5,246 bases of DNA from JANOYJ01 sp031373225. GTDB taxonomy: Bacteria > Pseudomonadota > Alphaproteobacteria > Rhizobiales > Rhizobiaceae. The notes under the pieces were generated by a model that searched no databases, was not told the origin of the DNA, and worked only from the letters and a program-made list of their open reading frames with translations. Position 1 is the stretch's first letter, and every line of letters starts with the position of its first letter. The stretch is from assembly GCA_031373225.1 (NCBI GenBank), contig JANMMM010000274.1, positions 1 through 5,246 on the forward strand. Reading direction: 5' to 3'. This document shows, one piece after another, positions 1 through 5,191 of this stretch. A program made the position numbers and the translations under genes.

Positions 1-1
1 C

Positions 2-754
2 ATGCCGGAACACGGGGCGGAGTTTGCCGATGACCTTGAAAAGATCATCGCGCTGCATGACGCGAGCAACATCGCCGCCGTCATTATCGAGCCGGTGGCG
101 GGTTCAACCGGGGTGCTTATCCCGCCGAAAGGATACCTTGAAAAGGTGCGGGCGATCTGCACCAAGCATGACATCCTCCTGATTTTCGACGAAGTCATCA
201 CCGGCTTCGGACGCATGGGCACGCCATTCGCCACGGACTATTTCGGCGTCACGCCGGACCTGATCACCGTTGCCAAAGGCATCAATTCCGGCGTCATCCC
301 GATGGGCGCGGTGTTCTGCACGTCTGACATTTACGACGCGTTCATGACCGGGCCGGACCATATGATCGAGCTGTTCCACGGCTACACTTATTCGGCCCAC
401 CCCATCGCCTGCGCCGCCGCATTGGCGACGCTGGATGTGTATGAGGAAGAGGGGCTGATGACCCGCGCGGCTGAGTTGGCGCAATATTGGGAAGACGCGC
501 TGCATTCGCTCAAAGGTGCGCCGCATGTGATCGACGTGCGCAATATCGGCCTGATCGGCGCGATTGAGCTGGCGTCGATTCCGGGCGAGCCGACCAAGCG
601 GGCCTTTTCGGTTTTCCTCGACTGCTATGAGAGGGGCGTGCTGATCCGCACCACCGGCGACATCATCGCCCTGTCGCCGCCGCTGATCGTTTCGAAGGCG
701 CAGATCGACACGATTGTTTCCACCATCGGCGACTGCCTCAAGGCGGCGGCCTGA
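2..754 (+). CDS. Beta-alanine:pyruvate-type class III omega-aminotransferase, C-terminal part
   Basis: PLP-dependent fold-type I aminotransferase that moves the amino group of an omega-amino acid, most likely beta-alanine, to pyruvate, giving malonate semialdehyde and alanine in the cytoplasm. The reading frame enters from upstream; the first full codon is at base 2, and the ATG there is internal. Numbering from that codon, 250 residues are visible. Family members are about 440-450 residues, so roughly 190-200 are missing. Visible signatures: IFDEVITGFGR (61-71) with the cofactor-binding Asp63; TVAKGINSG (89-97) with the Schiff-base Lys92; FHGYTYSAHP (125-134); and VLIRTTGD (213-220), whose Arg216 probably binds the substrate carboxylate. 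From memory, the whole segment tracks pseudomonad beta-alanine:pyruvate transaminases closely. It ends 15 bases before a GNAT gene and shares a strand with dihydropyrimidinase and ureidopropionase genes, which supports beta-alanine as substrate. Other omega-amino acids or amines remain possible. Confidence 0.9.
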   Translation: MPEHGAEFADDLEKIIALHDASNIAAVIIEPVAGSTGVLIPPKGYLEKVRAICTKHDILLIFDEVITGFGRMGTPFATDYFGVTPDLITVAKGINSGVIPMGAVFCTSDIYDAFMTGPDHMIELFHGYTYSAHPIACAAALATLDVYEEEGLMTRAAELAQYWEDALHSLKGAPHVIDVRNIGLIGAIELASIPGEPTKRAFSVFLDCYERGVLIRTTGDIIALSPPLIVSKAQIDTIVSTIGDCLKAAA

Positions 755-769
755 GGAGCGGGGGCGAGG

Positions 770-1243
770 ATGCTGACCATAGCGCCCGAAAGCCCGCTGA
801 CCCCGGACCTGACGCTGCTGATGCAGCGGCATTCCGATGAGATGCATTTGCATAGCCCGACCGCAAGCATCCACATGCTGGATGCTTCGAAACTGGCGGC
901 GCCCGGCATCTGGTTTTTCGTGATGCGCGATGAAGGGCAGGCCATCGGCATGGGCGCGGTCAAGCGCATCGATGACAGTCACGCCGAGATCAAGTCGATG
1001 CACATTCTGGCTGAGCAGCGCGGGCAAGGGTTGTCGCGGAAGATGCTCAAACATCTGGTGGACCATGCGCTGGCCGAAGGGTTTTCGCGGTTAAGCCTTG
1101 AAACCGGCAGCCAGTCCAGCTTCGTGCCGGCGCACAATCTCTACCGCTCGGCCGGATTTGACGAGTGCGGGCCTTTTGAGGGCTACGGCCCTGACCCCAA
1201 CAGTGTTTTCATGACGCGGATAATCGCGGCTATAGGGAGTTGA
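770..1243 (+). CDS. GNAT family N-acetyltransferase, YsnE-like
   Basis: Predicted acetyl-CoA-dependent N-acetyltransferase of 157 residues, the normal size for a single-domain GNAT. The acetyl-CoA pyrophosphate loop is MHILAEQRGQGLSRKML (77-93), with QRGQGLS as the core. It is followed by LSLETGS (108-114), NLYRSAGF (123-130) and the distinctive C-terminal PDPNSVFMT (141-149). This combination, with an N-terminal HLHSPTASIHML stretch, resembles Bacillus subtilis YsnE and its proteobacterial relatives, recalled from memory. The physiological substrate of that group is not firmly established; YsnE has been linked to indole-acetic acid production. The ATG is preceded by AGGAG (754-758) and a G-rich run. 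The gene starts 15 bases after the aminotransferase and ends 4 bases before the ureidopropionase gene, so it is almost certainly co-transcribed with them. A role acting on beta-alanine or a pathway by-product is only a guess from context. Confidence 0.9.
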   Translation: MLTIAPESPLTPDLTLLMQRHSDEMHLHSPTASIHMLDASKLAAPGIWFFVMRDEGQAIGMGAVKRIDDSHAEIKSMHILAEQRGQGLSRKMLKHLVDHALAEGFSRLSLETGSQSSFVPAHNLYRSAGFDECGPFEGYGPDPNSVFMTRIIAAIGS

Positions 1244-1247
1244 GTCG

Positions 1248-2495
1248 ATGAGCCTGACGCCCAACATGAAAATCAACAGCGAGCGGCTGTGGGACTCACT
1301 GATGGAGATGGCCAAGATCGGACCGGGCGTCGCAGGCGGCAACAACCGGCAGACGCTAACGGACGCGGATGGCGAAGGACGGCATCTGTTCAAGCGATGG
1401 TGCGAGGCGGCGGGGATGTCGATGGGCCTCGACACGATGGGCAACATGTTCGCCACCCGCCCCGGCGAAGACCCGGACGCCCTTCCCGTCTACATGGGTT
1501 CGCATCTCGACACCCAGCCGACCGGCGGCAAATATGACGGCGTGCTCGGCGTGCTCGGCGCGCTGGAAGTGGTGCGCACGATGAATGATCTCGGCATCAA
1601 AACCAAGCATCCCATCGTGGTGACCAACTGGACCAATGAGGAAGGCGCGCGCTTTGCCCCGGCCATGCTGGCCTCGGGCGTGTTCGCGGACATTCACACC
1701 GAGGACTATGCCAAGGCGCGCACGGATTTGGACGGCAAAGTGTTCGGTGAGGAACTCACGCGCATTGGCTGGGTGGGCGATGAGAAAGTCGGCGCGCGCA
1801 GGATGCATGCGATGCTGGAGCTGCATATCGAGCAGGGGCCGATCCTGGAGGCCGAGGGCAAGGACATCGGCGTCGTCACGCACGGGCAGGGCCTGTGGTG
1901 GCTGGAAATCACGCTGACCGGCAAGGAGGCGCACACGGGTTCGACGCCCATGGCGCTGCGCGTCAACGCCGGCCTCGGCATGGCCCGCATCACCGAGCGC
2001 GTGCATCAAATTGCCATGAGCCACCAGCCGAACGCCGTCGGCGCGGTGGGGCAGGTGAAGGTCTTCCCCAATTCGCGTAATGTCATTCCCGGCAAGGTGA
2101 TTTTCACCGTTGATATCCGCTCGCCCGAGCTTGCCAAACTCGACACAATGCGCGGCGAAGTCGAGCGCGCCGCGCACAGCGTGGCGAAGGAACTCGGCCT
2201 CGGCTGCACCATCGAGCCGGTCGGCCATTTCGACCCGGTTACGTTTGATCCCGGCTTGGTGAAGACCGTCCGCGCCGCCGCCGAGCGCCTCGGCTATTCC
2301 CACATGGACATCGTGTCAGGAGCAGGCCACGACGCCTGCTGGATCAACCGCGTCGCGCCGACCGTGATGGTAATGTGCCCGTGCGTCGGCGGGCTGTCGC
2401 ACAATGAGGCTGAGGAGATTTCGCCGGAATGGGCGGCGGCGGGGACGGATGTGCTGTTTCATGCGGCGATGGAGACGGCGGGGGTGGCGGGGTGA
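1248..2495 (+). CDS. pydC: Beta-ureidopropionase / N-carbamoyl-amino-acid amidohydrolase (zinc, M20 family)
   Basis: Cytoplasmic dizinc amidohydrolase of 415 residues, full length for the AllC/HyuC/beta-alanine synthase branch of the M20 superfamily. In this setting it probably hydrolyses N-carbamoyl-beta-alanine (3-ureidopropionate) to beta-alanine, CO2 and ammonia. Metal ligands are visible: His86 in GSHLDT, Asp97 in KYDGVLG, Glu132 in NEEGARF (Glu131 being the probable catalytic base), His193 in ELHIEQG and His385 in LSHNEAE. The lid/dimerisation domain, about residues 213-327, carries EAHTGSTPM (228-235) and DIRS (289-292) with the probable carboxylate-binding Arg291. The start lies 4 bases after the GNAT stop and has GGGAG at 1235-1239. 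The stop overlaps the start of the next gene (GTGA). The symbol is assigned from pathway context. By sequence alone an N-carbamoyl-L-amino-acid hydrolase (HyuC) or allantoate-type enzyme cannot be excluded, but adjacent hydA and a beta-alanine transaminase favour ureidopropionase. Confidence 0.9.
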   Translation: MSLTPNMKINSERLWDSLMEMAKIGPGVAGGNNRQTLTDADGEGRHLFKRWCEAAGMSMGLDTMGNMFATRPGEDPDALPVYMGSHLDTQPTGGKYDGVLGVLGALEVVRTMNDLGIKTKHPIVVTNWTNEEGARFAPAMLASGVFADIHTEDYAKARTDLDGKVFGEELTRIGWVGDEKVGARRMHAMLELHIEQGPILEAEGKDIGVVTHGQGLWWLEITLTGKEAHTGSTPMALRVNAGLGMARITERVHQIAMSHQPNAVGAVGQVKVFPNSRNVIPGKVIFTVDIRSPELAKLDTMRGEVERAAHSVAKELGLGCTIEPVGHFDPVTFDPGLVKTVRAAAERLGYSHMDIVSGAGHDACWINRVAPTVMVMCPCVGGLSHNEAEEISPEWAAAGTDVLFHAAMETAGVAG

Positions 2496-2854
2496 GATTT
2501 GTGCGCATAGGTGGCATTTCTGCGTTACTGCTGTCTTTTTCGATCAGCGATGTCAAAGCCGAAGGTGCATGGGCTTGGGCTGGATACGGCATGGACACCT
2601 GCGCCAACTCTTTGGCCTTGGAGAGCAATGTGTTGCACAAGACTCTTTTGGGTCAGTGGGTTTGGGGTTTCTGGAGCGGTCTGAACTCCGAGAAAGCACT
2701 AAACAATCAGAGCTATAGGTCGCTTTCCATCTTTCGCGATGAGTTGCAGGTAGCAGAAGCAATCTTAACCGAATGCCGCTCAACGCCAGGCGAAAAGATC
2801 GCTGTTGTTGCGATGGCAGTCTATGAGCGGCTCGGTTCAGCATCTTTTGAATAG
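2492..2854 (+). CDS. Small predicted secreted two-cysteine protein, unknown function
   Basis: I do not recognise a named gene. From the GTG at 2492 the product is 120 residues. The N-terminus looks like a Sec signal peptide: a basic start (MRFVR), a hydrophobic stretch IGGISALLLSFSI, and a plausible cleavage site after VKA (residue 23). The mature ~97-residue chain has exactly two cysteines, Cys37 in DTCANSL and Cys95 in TECRS, which could form a disulphide. It also has a Trp/Gly-rich segment GQWVWGFWSG (54-63) and a TPGEK turn before a final helix. The layout recalls small HdeA- or Rap1a-like periplasmic proteins, but that is an impression only. GTG was chosen because it gives a GTGA overlap with the upstream stop (translational coupling). 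Starting at the in-frame ATG at 2429 would add a glycine-rich tail of shadow sequence. Codon use is visibly more AT-rich than in the neighbouring enzymes, hinting at separate ancestry. Confidence 0.65.
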   Translation: MRFVRIGGISALLLSFSISDVKAEGAWAWAGYGMDTCANSLALESNVLHKTLLGQWVWGFWSGLNSEKALNNQSYRSLSIFRDELQVAEAILTECRSTPGEKIAVVAMAVYERLGSASFE

Positions 2855-2863
2855 GAGAAACCG

Positions 2864-2968
2864 GTGGTCACCGTCATCAAGAAAGGCACCATCATCAACG
2901 CCGACCGCTCTGGCGAGATAGACAACTCTCTTCGCGATGCAAAAGAGACAGCGGAGGCTTTTGCTTGA
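2864..2968 (+). pseudogene. Truncated second hydA-like 5' end (broken dihydropyrimidinase remnant)
   Basis: A 34-codon frame begins with GTG at 2864 and ends with TGA at 2966-2968. It has a good Shine-Dalgarno, AGGAG at 2853-2857, which overlaps the stop of the upstream gene. Its first residues, VVTVIKKGTIINADRS, align without gaps to the start of the intact hydA 800 bases downstream (MSKVIKNGTVVTADRT). I count 35 of 48 identical bases over these 16 codons. Similarity stops abruptly near 2911, after which EIDNSLRDAKETAEAFA is unrelated to hydA. The divergence is too great for a fresh duplication, so it looks like the stump of an older hydA paralogue, or of a related cyclic amidohydrolase gene, cut off when other DNA arrived. 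It could still be translated as a short peptide. I see no function for it. Confidence 0.6.
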
Positions 2969-2976
2969 TGGAATCT

Positions 2977-3107
2977 GACTCTCCCTCACCCGGCCCTTCG
3001 GGCCACCCTCTCCCCGGGGGGGAGAGGGGAAAAGCGGGCGCTGCTCTTTAGCCTCTCCCCCACGGGGAGAGGACAGTCTTGCGAAGCAAGACAGGTGAGG
3101 GAGAGTC
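2977..3107. repeat. Nested palindromic intergenic repeat, copy L
   Basis: A 131-bp element bounded by a perfect 14-bp inverted repeat, GACTCTCCCTCACC (2977-2990) and GGTGAGGGAGAGTC (3094-3107). Inside are four hairpins in mirror order. An outer left stem GGCCC/GGGCC has loop TTC (2992-3004). An inner left stem CCCTCTCCCC/GGGGAGAGGG spans 3006-3028. An inner right stem CCTCTCCCC/GGGGAGAGG has loop CAC (3052-3072). An outer right stem TCTTGC/GCAAGA has loop GAA (3077-3091). A short unpaired core around GGGCGCTGCT (3036-3045) separates the two halves and gives the element a direction. It resembles the abundant palindromic intergenic repeats of rhizobial genomes (RIME-like in style); I have not matched it to a named family. 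It also carries the ribosome-binding site and start codon used by the following nuclease frame. Confidence 0.85.
3066..3072 (+). promoter_or_regulatory. Shine-Dalgarno for the DUF559 gene, inside repeat L
   Basis: GGAGAGG lies 6 bases before the TTG at 3079 and forms the 3' arm of the CCTCTCCCC/GGGGAGAGG hairpin (3052-3072). The TTG itself lies in the 5' arm of the next hairpin (3077-3091). If both stems form in the mRNA, the initiation region would be hidden, so translation should be low unless something opens the structure. This is read from sequence pairing only. Confidence 0.45.
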
Positions 3108-3660
3108 AGGAAAGCCCGTCACCCACCGCCAGCCCCACAAAACCGCCTTCGCCCGCAAGCTCCGCGAAAACGAAACTGAGGAAGAGTGGTTCCTCTGGTC
3201 GGACCTCAAAGACCGCCGCTTGCATGGCCACAAATTTGTCCGTCAGATCCCGCTTGGCCCCTACATTGTCGATTTCCTGTGCCGGGAACATCATCTGATC
3301 GTCGAATTGGACGGTGTGCAGCATGCTGAATCCAAACATGACGTCAACAGGACCGTATGGCTGAACCGGAATGGCTATTCGATGCTGCGTTTCTGGAACA
3401 ATGAAGTCCGCAAGGAGCGCACGGCTTTGTTGGAAACGATTCTGGCTGTGCTTGAAGGCCACATCTTTGAGGCCTGCGCCACAATCCGGTTTTCGCCATC
3501 GCACTCTCCCTCACCTGGTTTGCTTCGCAAACCGTCCTCTCCCCGTGGGGGAGAGGCGAAGGGCGCGCTGCTTTCCCCTCTCCCCCACGGGGAGAGGACA
3601 GTTTCGCGCAGCGAAACAGGTGAGGGAGAGTCTATGTCTGACAAGACTTTTAGGAGCTGA
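3079..3660 (+). CDS. DUF559 domain protein (Vsr-like PD-(D/E)XK endonuclease fold)
   Basis: A 193-codon frame with a recognisable DUF559 domain at about residues 24-126 (bases 3148-3456). It includes FARKLRENETEEEWFLWSDL (24-43), RRLHGHKFVRQIPLGPYIVD (46-65), LIVELDGVQH (73-82) and YSMLRFWNNEV (100-110). The family is related to the very-short-patch-repair nuclease. The putative catalytic acidic residues Asp65, Glu76 and Asp78 plus the Gln81-His82 pair are present, so the core looks intact. The substrate is unknown. TTG at 3079 is the only sensible in-frame start before the domain, and it lies inside repeat L; residues 1-10 are repeat sequence. From about residue 142 the frame runs through repeat R, giving a low-complexity SPSPGLLRK...GEGES tail that is probably not functional. 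The stop lies 4 bases before hydA. The gene separates hydA from its operon partners and is probably a cargo or mobility gene of the repeat-flanked cassette, not a pyrimidine enzyme. Start and C-terminus are uncertain. Confidence 0.75.
   Translation: MRSKTGEGESGKPVTHRQPHKTAFARKLRENETEEEWFLWSDLKDRRLHGHKFVRQIPLGPYIVDFLCREHHLIVELDGVQHAESKHDVNRTVWLNRNGYSMLRFWNNEVRKERTALLETILAVLEGHIFEACATIRFSPSHSPSPGLLRKPSSPRGGEAKGALLSPLPHGERTVSRSETGEGESMSDKTFRS
3503..3631. repeat. Nested palindromic intergenic repeat, copy R
   Basis: A 129-bp second copy of the element, in the same orientation as copy L. Its ends are a perfect 15-bp inverted repeat, ACTCTCCCTCACCTG (3503-3517) and CAGGTGAGGGAGAGT (3617-3631). Internal stems are GTTTGC/GCAAAC with loop TTC (3518-3532), CCTCTCCCC/GGGGAGAGG with loop GTG (3536-3556), CCTCTCCCC/GGGGAGAGG with loop CAC (3577-3597) and GTTTCGC/GCGAAAC with loop GCA (3601-3617). 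The core GGGCGCGCTGCT (3561-3572) matches copy L. Over the right-hand 56 bases the copies differ at only 5 positions. Four of these are two complementary pairs that keep the outer stem intact and the fifth is in its loop. Confidence 0.85.
3634..3660 (+). other. Possible 8-codon upstream ORF before hydA
   Basis: ATG at 3634 opens an 8-residue frame, MSDKTFRS, ending with TGA at 3658-3660, four bases before the hydA start. GGGAGAG at the end of repeat R (3624-3630) could serve as its ribosome-binding site, although the spacing of 3 bases is short. It is in frame with the nuclease ORF, so it may simply be that ORF's tail. If translated alone, its termination over the hydA Shine-Dalgarno could couple or modulate hydA initiation. 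This is speculative. Confidence 0.2.
3652..3656 (+). promoter_or_regulatory. hydA ribosome-binding site
   Basis: AGGAG lies 8 bases before the ATG at 3665 and fixes the hydA start. A longer open frame begins at 3371, but its first 98 codons are out-of-frame nuclease and repeat sequence. The site is 20 bases outside copy R, so the cassette leaves hydA translation signals intact. I see no clear promoter in the 33 bases between the repeat and the ATG. Confidence 0.8.
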
Positions 3661-3664
3661 ACCC

Positions 3665-5116
3665 ATGTCCAAAGTCATCAAAAACGGCACCGTGGTCACC
3701 GCCGACCGCACCTTCAAGGCTGACATCCTCACCAAGCACGACAAGATCGTCGCCATCGGCCCGGACCTCCACGCCGACCACGAGCTGGACGCCACAGGCT
3801 GCTACGTCATGCCGGGCGGCATAGACCCGCACACGCATCTGGAAATGCCGTTCATGGGCACTTACTCCGCCGATGATTTCGAGTCCGGCACGCGGGCGGC
3901 TTTGTCGGGGGGGACGACGATGTTGGTGGATTTCTGCCTGCCTGCTCCCGGCCAGTCGCTGCTGGAAGCCTTGCAGATGTGGGACAACAAGACCTCGAAA
4001 GCCTGCTGCGATTTTTCGTTCCACATGGCCATCACCTGGTGGGGCGAGCAGGTGTTCAACGAGATGAAAGAGGTCGTGGACAGGGGCATCACCTCGTTCA
4101 AACATTTCATGGCCTATAAGGGCGCGCTGATGGTCAATGACGATGAAATGTATTCATCGTTCAAGCGCTGCGCCGAGCTTGGCGCGCTGCCGCTGGTGCA
4201 TGCGGAAAACGGCGATGTCGTCGCGCAATTGCAGCAGAAACTTTTGGCCGAGGGCAATAACGGGCCGGAAGCGCATGCCTATTCGCGTCCGCCGGAAGTC
4301 GAGGGCGAAGCGACCAATCGCGCCATCATGATCGCCGACATGGCGGGCGTGCCGCTTTATGTGGTGCATACAAGCTGCGAGCCGGCGCATGAGGCTATCC
4401 GCCGCGCGCGGCAAAAGGGGATGCGCGTCTATGGCGAGCCGCTGGTGCAGCATCTGACGCTCGATGAAAGCGAGTATCAGAACAAGGACTGGGACCACGC
4501 GGCGCGGCGCGTCATGTCCCCGCCGTTCCGCAACAAGCTGCATCAGGATTCGCTCTGGGCCGGATTGCAGGCCGGGTCGCTGCAGGTGGTGGCGACGGAC
4601 CATTGCGCCTTCACCACGAAACAGAAGCAGTCCGGCGTCGGCGACTTCACCAAAATCCCCAACGGCACCGGCGGGCTTGAGGACCGGATGCCGGTGCTCT
4701 GGACCAAGGGCGTCAACACCGGGCGGCTGACGATGAACGAGTTCGTCGCGGTGACCTCGACGAACATCGCGAAAATTTTGAACATGTATCCGAAGAAGGG
4801 CGCGATTGTTGAGGGCGCGGATGCGGATATTGTGGTGTGGGACCCATCGAGGAAGAAGACCATTTCGGCGAAGAGCCAGCAGTCGGTGATCGACTACAAT
4901 GTGTTTGAGGGCATGGAGCTGACCGGGCTGCCAAAGTTTGTCCTGACACGCGGGCACCTGTCCATTCATGACGGCAAGGTCGATGTGCAGCCGGGGCATG
5001 GGGCGTTTGTGGCGCGGGAGGCGAAGGGCGCTGTGAATGTGGCGCTGTCGAAATGGAAAGAAGTTGTGGCGCCGAGGAAGGTGGAGAGGACCGGGATACC
5101 GGCGAGCGGGGTTTGA
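3665..5116 (+). CDS. hydA: Dihydropyrimidinase (D-hydantoinase)
   Basis: Cyclic amidohydrolase of 483 residues, full length for the family. It hydrolyses 5,6-dihydrouracil or dihydrothymine to the N-carbamoyl-beta-amino acid and commonly also acts on 5-substituted hydantoins. The whole binuclear metal centre is visible: His56 and His58 in DPHTH, the carboxylated Lys146 in SFKHFMAY, His179 in LVHAEN, His235 in VVHTS and Asp312 in ATDHC. Tyr151 is the catalytic tyrosine, and Ser285 (MSPPFR) and Asn333 (IPNGTGG) match the substrate-ring contacts of the family. The small beta-sandwich domain is formed by both ends (about 1-50 and 378-450). The start is set by AGGAG and by alignment of MSKVIKNGTVVTADRT with other family N-termini. 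It supplies substrate for the ureidopropionase encoded upstream. A repeat-flanked nuclease gene now lies between the two, which could weaken co-transcription. Bases 5117-5246 after it hold hairpins. Confidence 0.96.
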   Translation: MSKVIKNGTVVTADRTFKADILTKHDKIVAIGPDLHADHELDATGCYVMPGGIDPHTHLEMPFMGTYSADDFESGTRAALSGGTTMLVDFCLPAPGQSLLEALQMWDNKTSKACCDFSFHMAITWWGEQVFNEMKEVVDRGITSFKHFMAYKGALMVNDDEMYSSFKRCAELGALPLVHAENGDVVAQLQQKLLAEGNNGPEAHAYSRPPEVEGEATNRAIMIADMAGVPLYVVHTSCEPAHEAIRRARQKGMRVYGEPLVQHLTLDESEYQNKDWDHAARRVMSPPFRNKLHQDSLWAGLQAGSLQVVATDHCAFTTKQKQSGVGDFTKIPNGTGGLEDRMPVLWTKGVNTGRLTMNEFVAVTSTNIAKILNMYPKKGAIVEGADADIVVWDPSRKKTISAKSQQSVIDYNVFEGMELTGLPKFVLTRGHLSIHDGKVDVQPGHGAFVAREAKGAVNVALSKWKEVVAPRKVERTGIPASGV

Positions 5117-5140
5117 GGTTGGAAAGTTCAGCGCGAGGCG

Positions 5141-5184
5141 CCCCTCTCTGTCCTGTCGGACATCTCCCCCGCGAGGGGGGAGAT
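5141..5184. repeat. Second-type palindromic intergenic repeat after hydA
   Basis: Two adjacent hairpins lie 25 bases after the hydA stop: TGTCC/GGACA with loop TGTC (5149-5162) and ATCTCCCCC/GGGGGAGAT with loop GCGAG (5162-5184). They are preceded by CCCCTCTC. The sequence style matches another common rhizobial intergenic repeat and differs from copies L and R, which end in CTCACC/GGTGAG. It may act as a bidirectional transcription end or mRNA stabiliser between hydA and a possible convergent gene. There is no T-run after the stems, so a classical intrinsic terminator is not supported. Confidence 0.6.
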
Positions 5185-5191
5185 CTCTGTG

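Larger units (their letters stand above)
2977..3631 (+). mobile_element. Candidate repeat-flanked DUF559 nuclease cassette
   Basis: Two directly repeated ~130-bp palindromic elements enclose 395 bases (3108-3502) that are essentially one nuclease-domain gene. The unit sits inside what should be a continuous pyrimidine-catabolism operon, beside a broken hydA-like 5' end, which suggests it arrived by insertion or recombination. I found no convincing target-site duplication at 2973-2976 versus 3632-3635, or around the individual repeats. There is no transposase or integrase. It may therefore be a non-autonomous or unusual element, or two independent repeat insertions around a pre-existing gene. 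Confidence 0.35.

Noticed and set aside
104..1066. Long minus-strand open frame opposite the aminotransferase and GNAT genes
   Set aside because: Arg/His/Asp-rich composition typical of the antisense of high-GC genes, no recognisable domain, and it spans two well-supported plus-strand genes.
1356..2303. Long minus-strand open frame opposite pydC
   Set aside because: Antisense shadow of a gene with all catalytic residues on the plus strand; no motif seen.
2429..2491. Start of the small secreted protein at ATG 2429
   Set aside because: The added residues are glycine-rich shadow sequence inside the pydC coding end and would bury the signal peptide. GTG at 2492 places the signal peptide at the N-terminus and gives a GTGA overlap.
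3052..3072. Intrinsic transcription terminator
   Set aside because: The stem is strong but followed by ACAGTC, with no T-run. The same stem recurs as part of the repeat architecture.
2977..3631. CRISPR array
   Set aside because: Only two copies, each a ~130-bp palindromic element, separated by a coding gene; no short repeat-spacer periodicity.
2973..3636. Target-site duplication flanking the cassette or the individual repeats
   Set aside because: Flanks compared by eye (AATCT before 2977, TATGTCT after 3632; AGGAAAG after 3107, GCCATCG before 3502) show no convincing direct repeat.
3371..3664. N-terminal extension of hydA back to the ATG at 3371 (581 residues)
   Set aside because: The extra 98 codons are an out-of-frame reading of the nuclease gene and repeat R. 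hydA has a strong AGGAG and a family-typical N-terminus at 3665.
4154..4999. 281-codon minus-strand open frame opposite hydA
   Set aside because: Antisense shadow of hydA; composition artefact with no motif.
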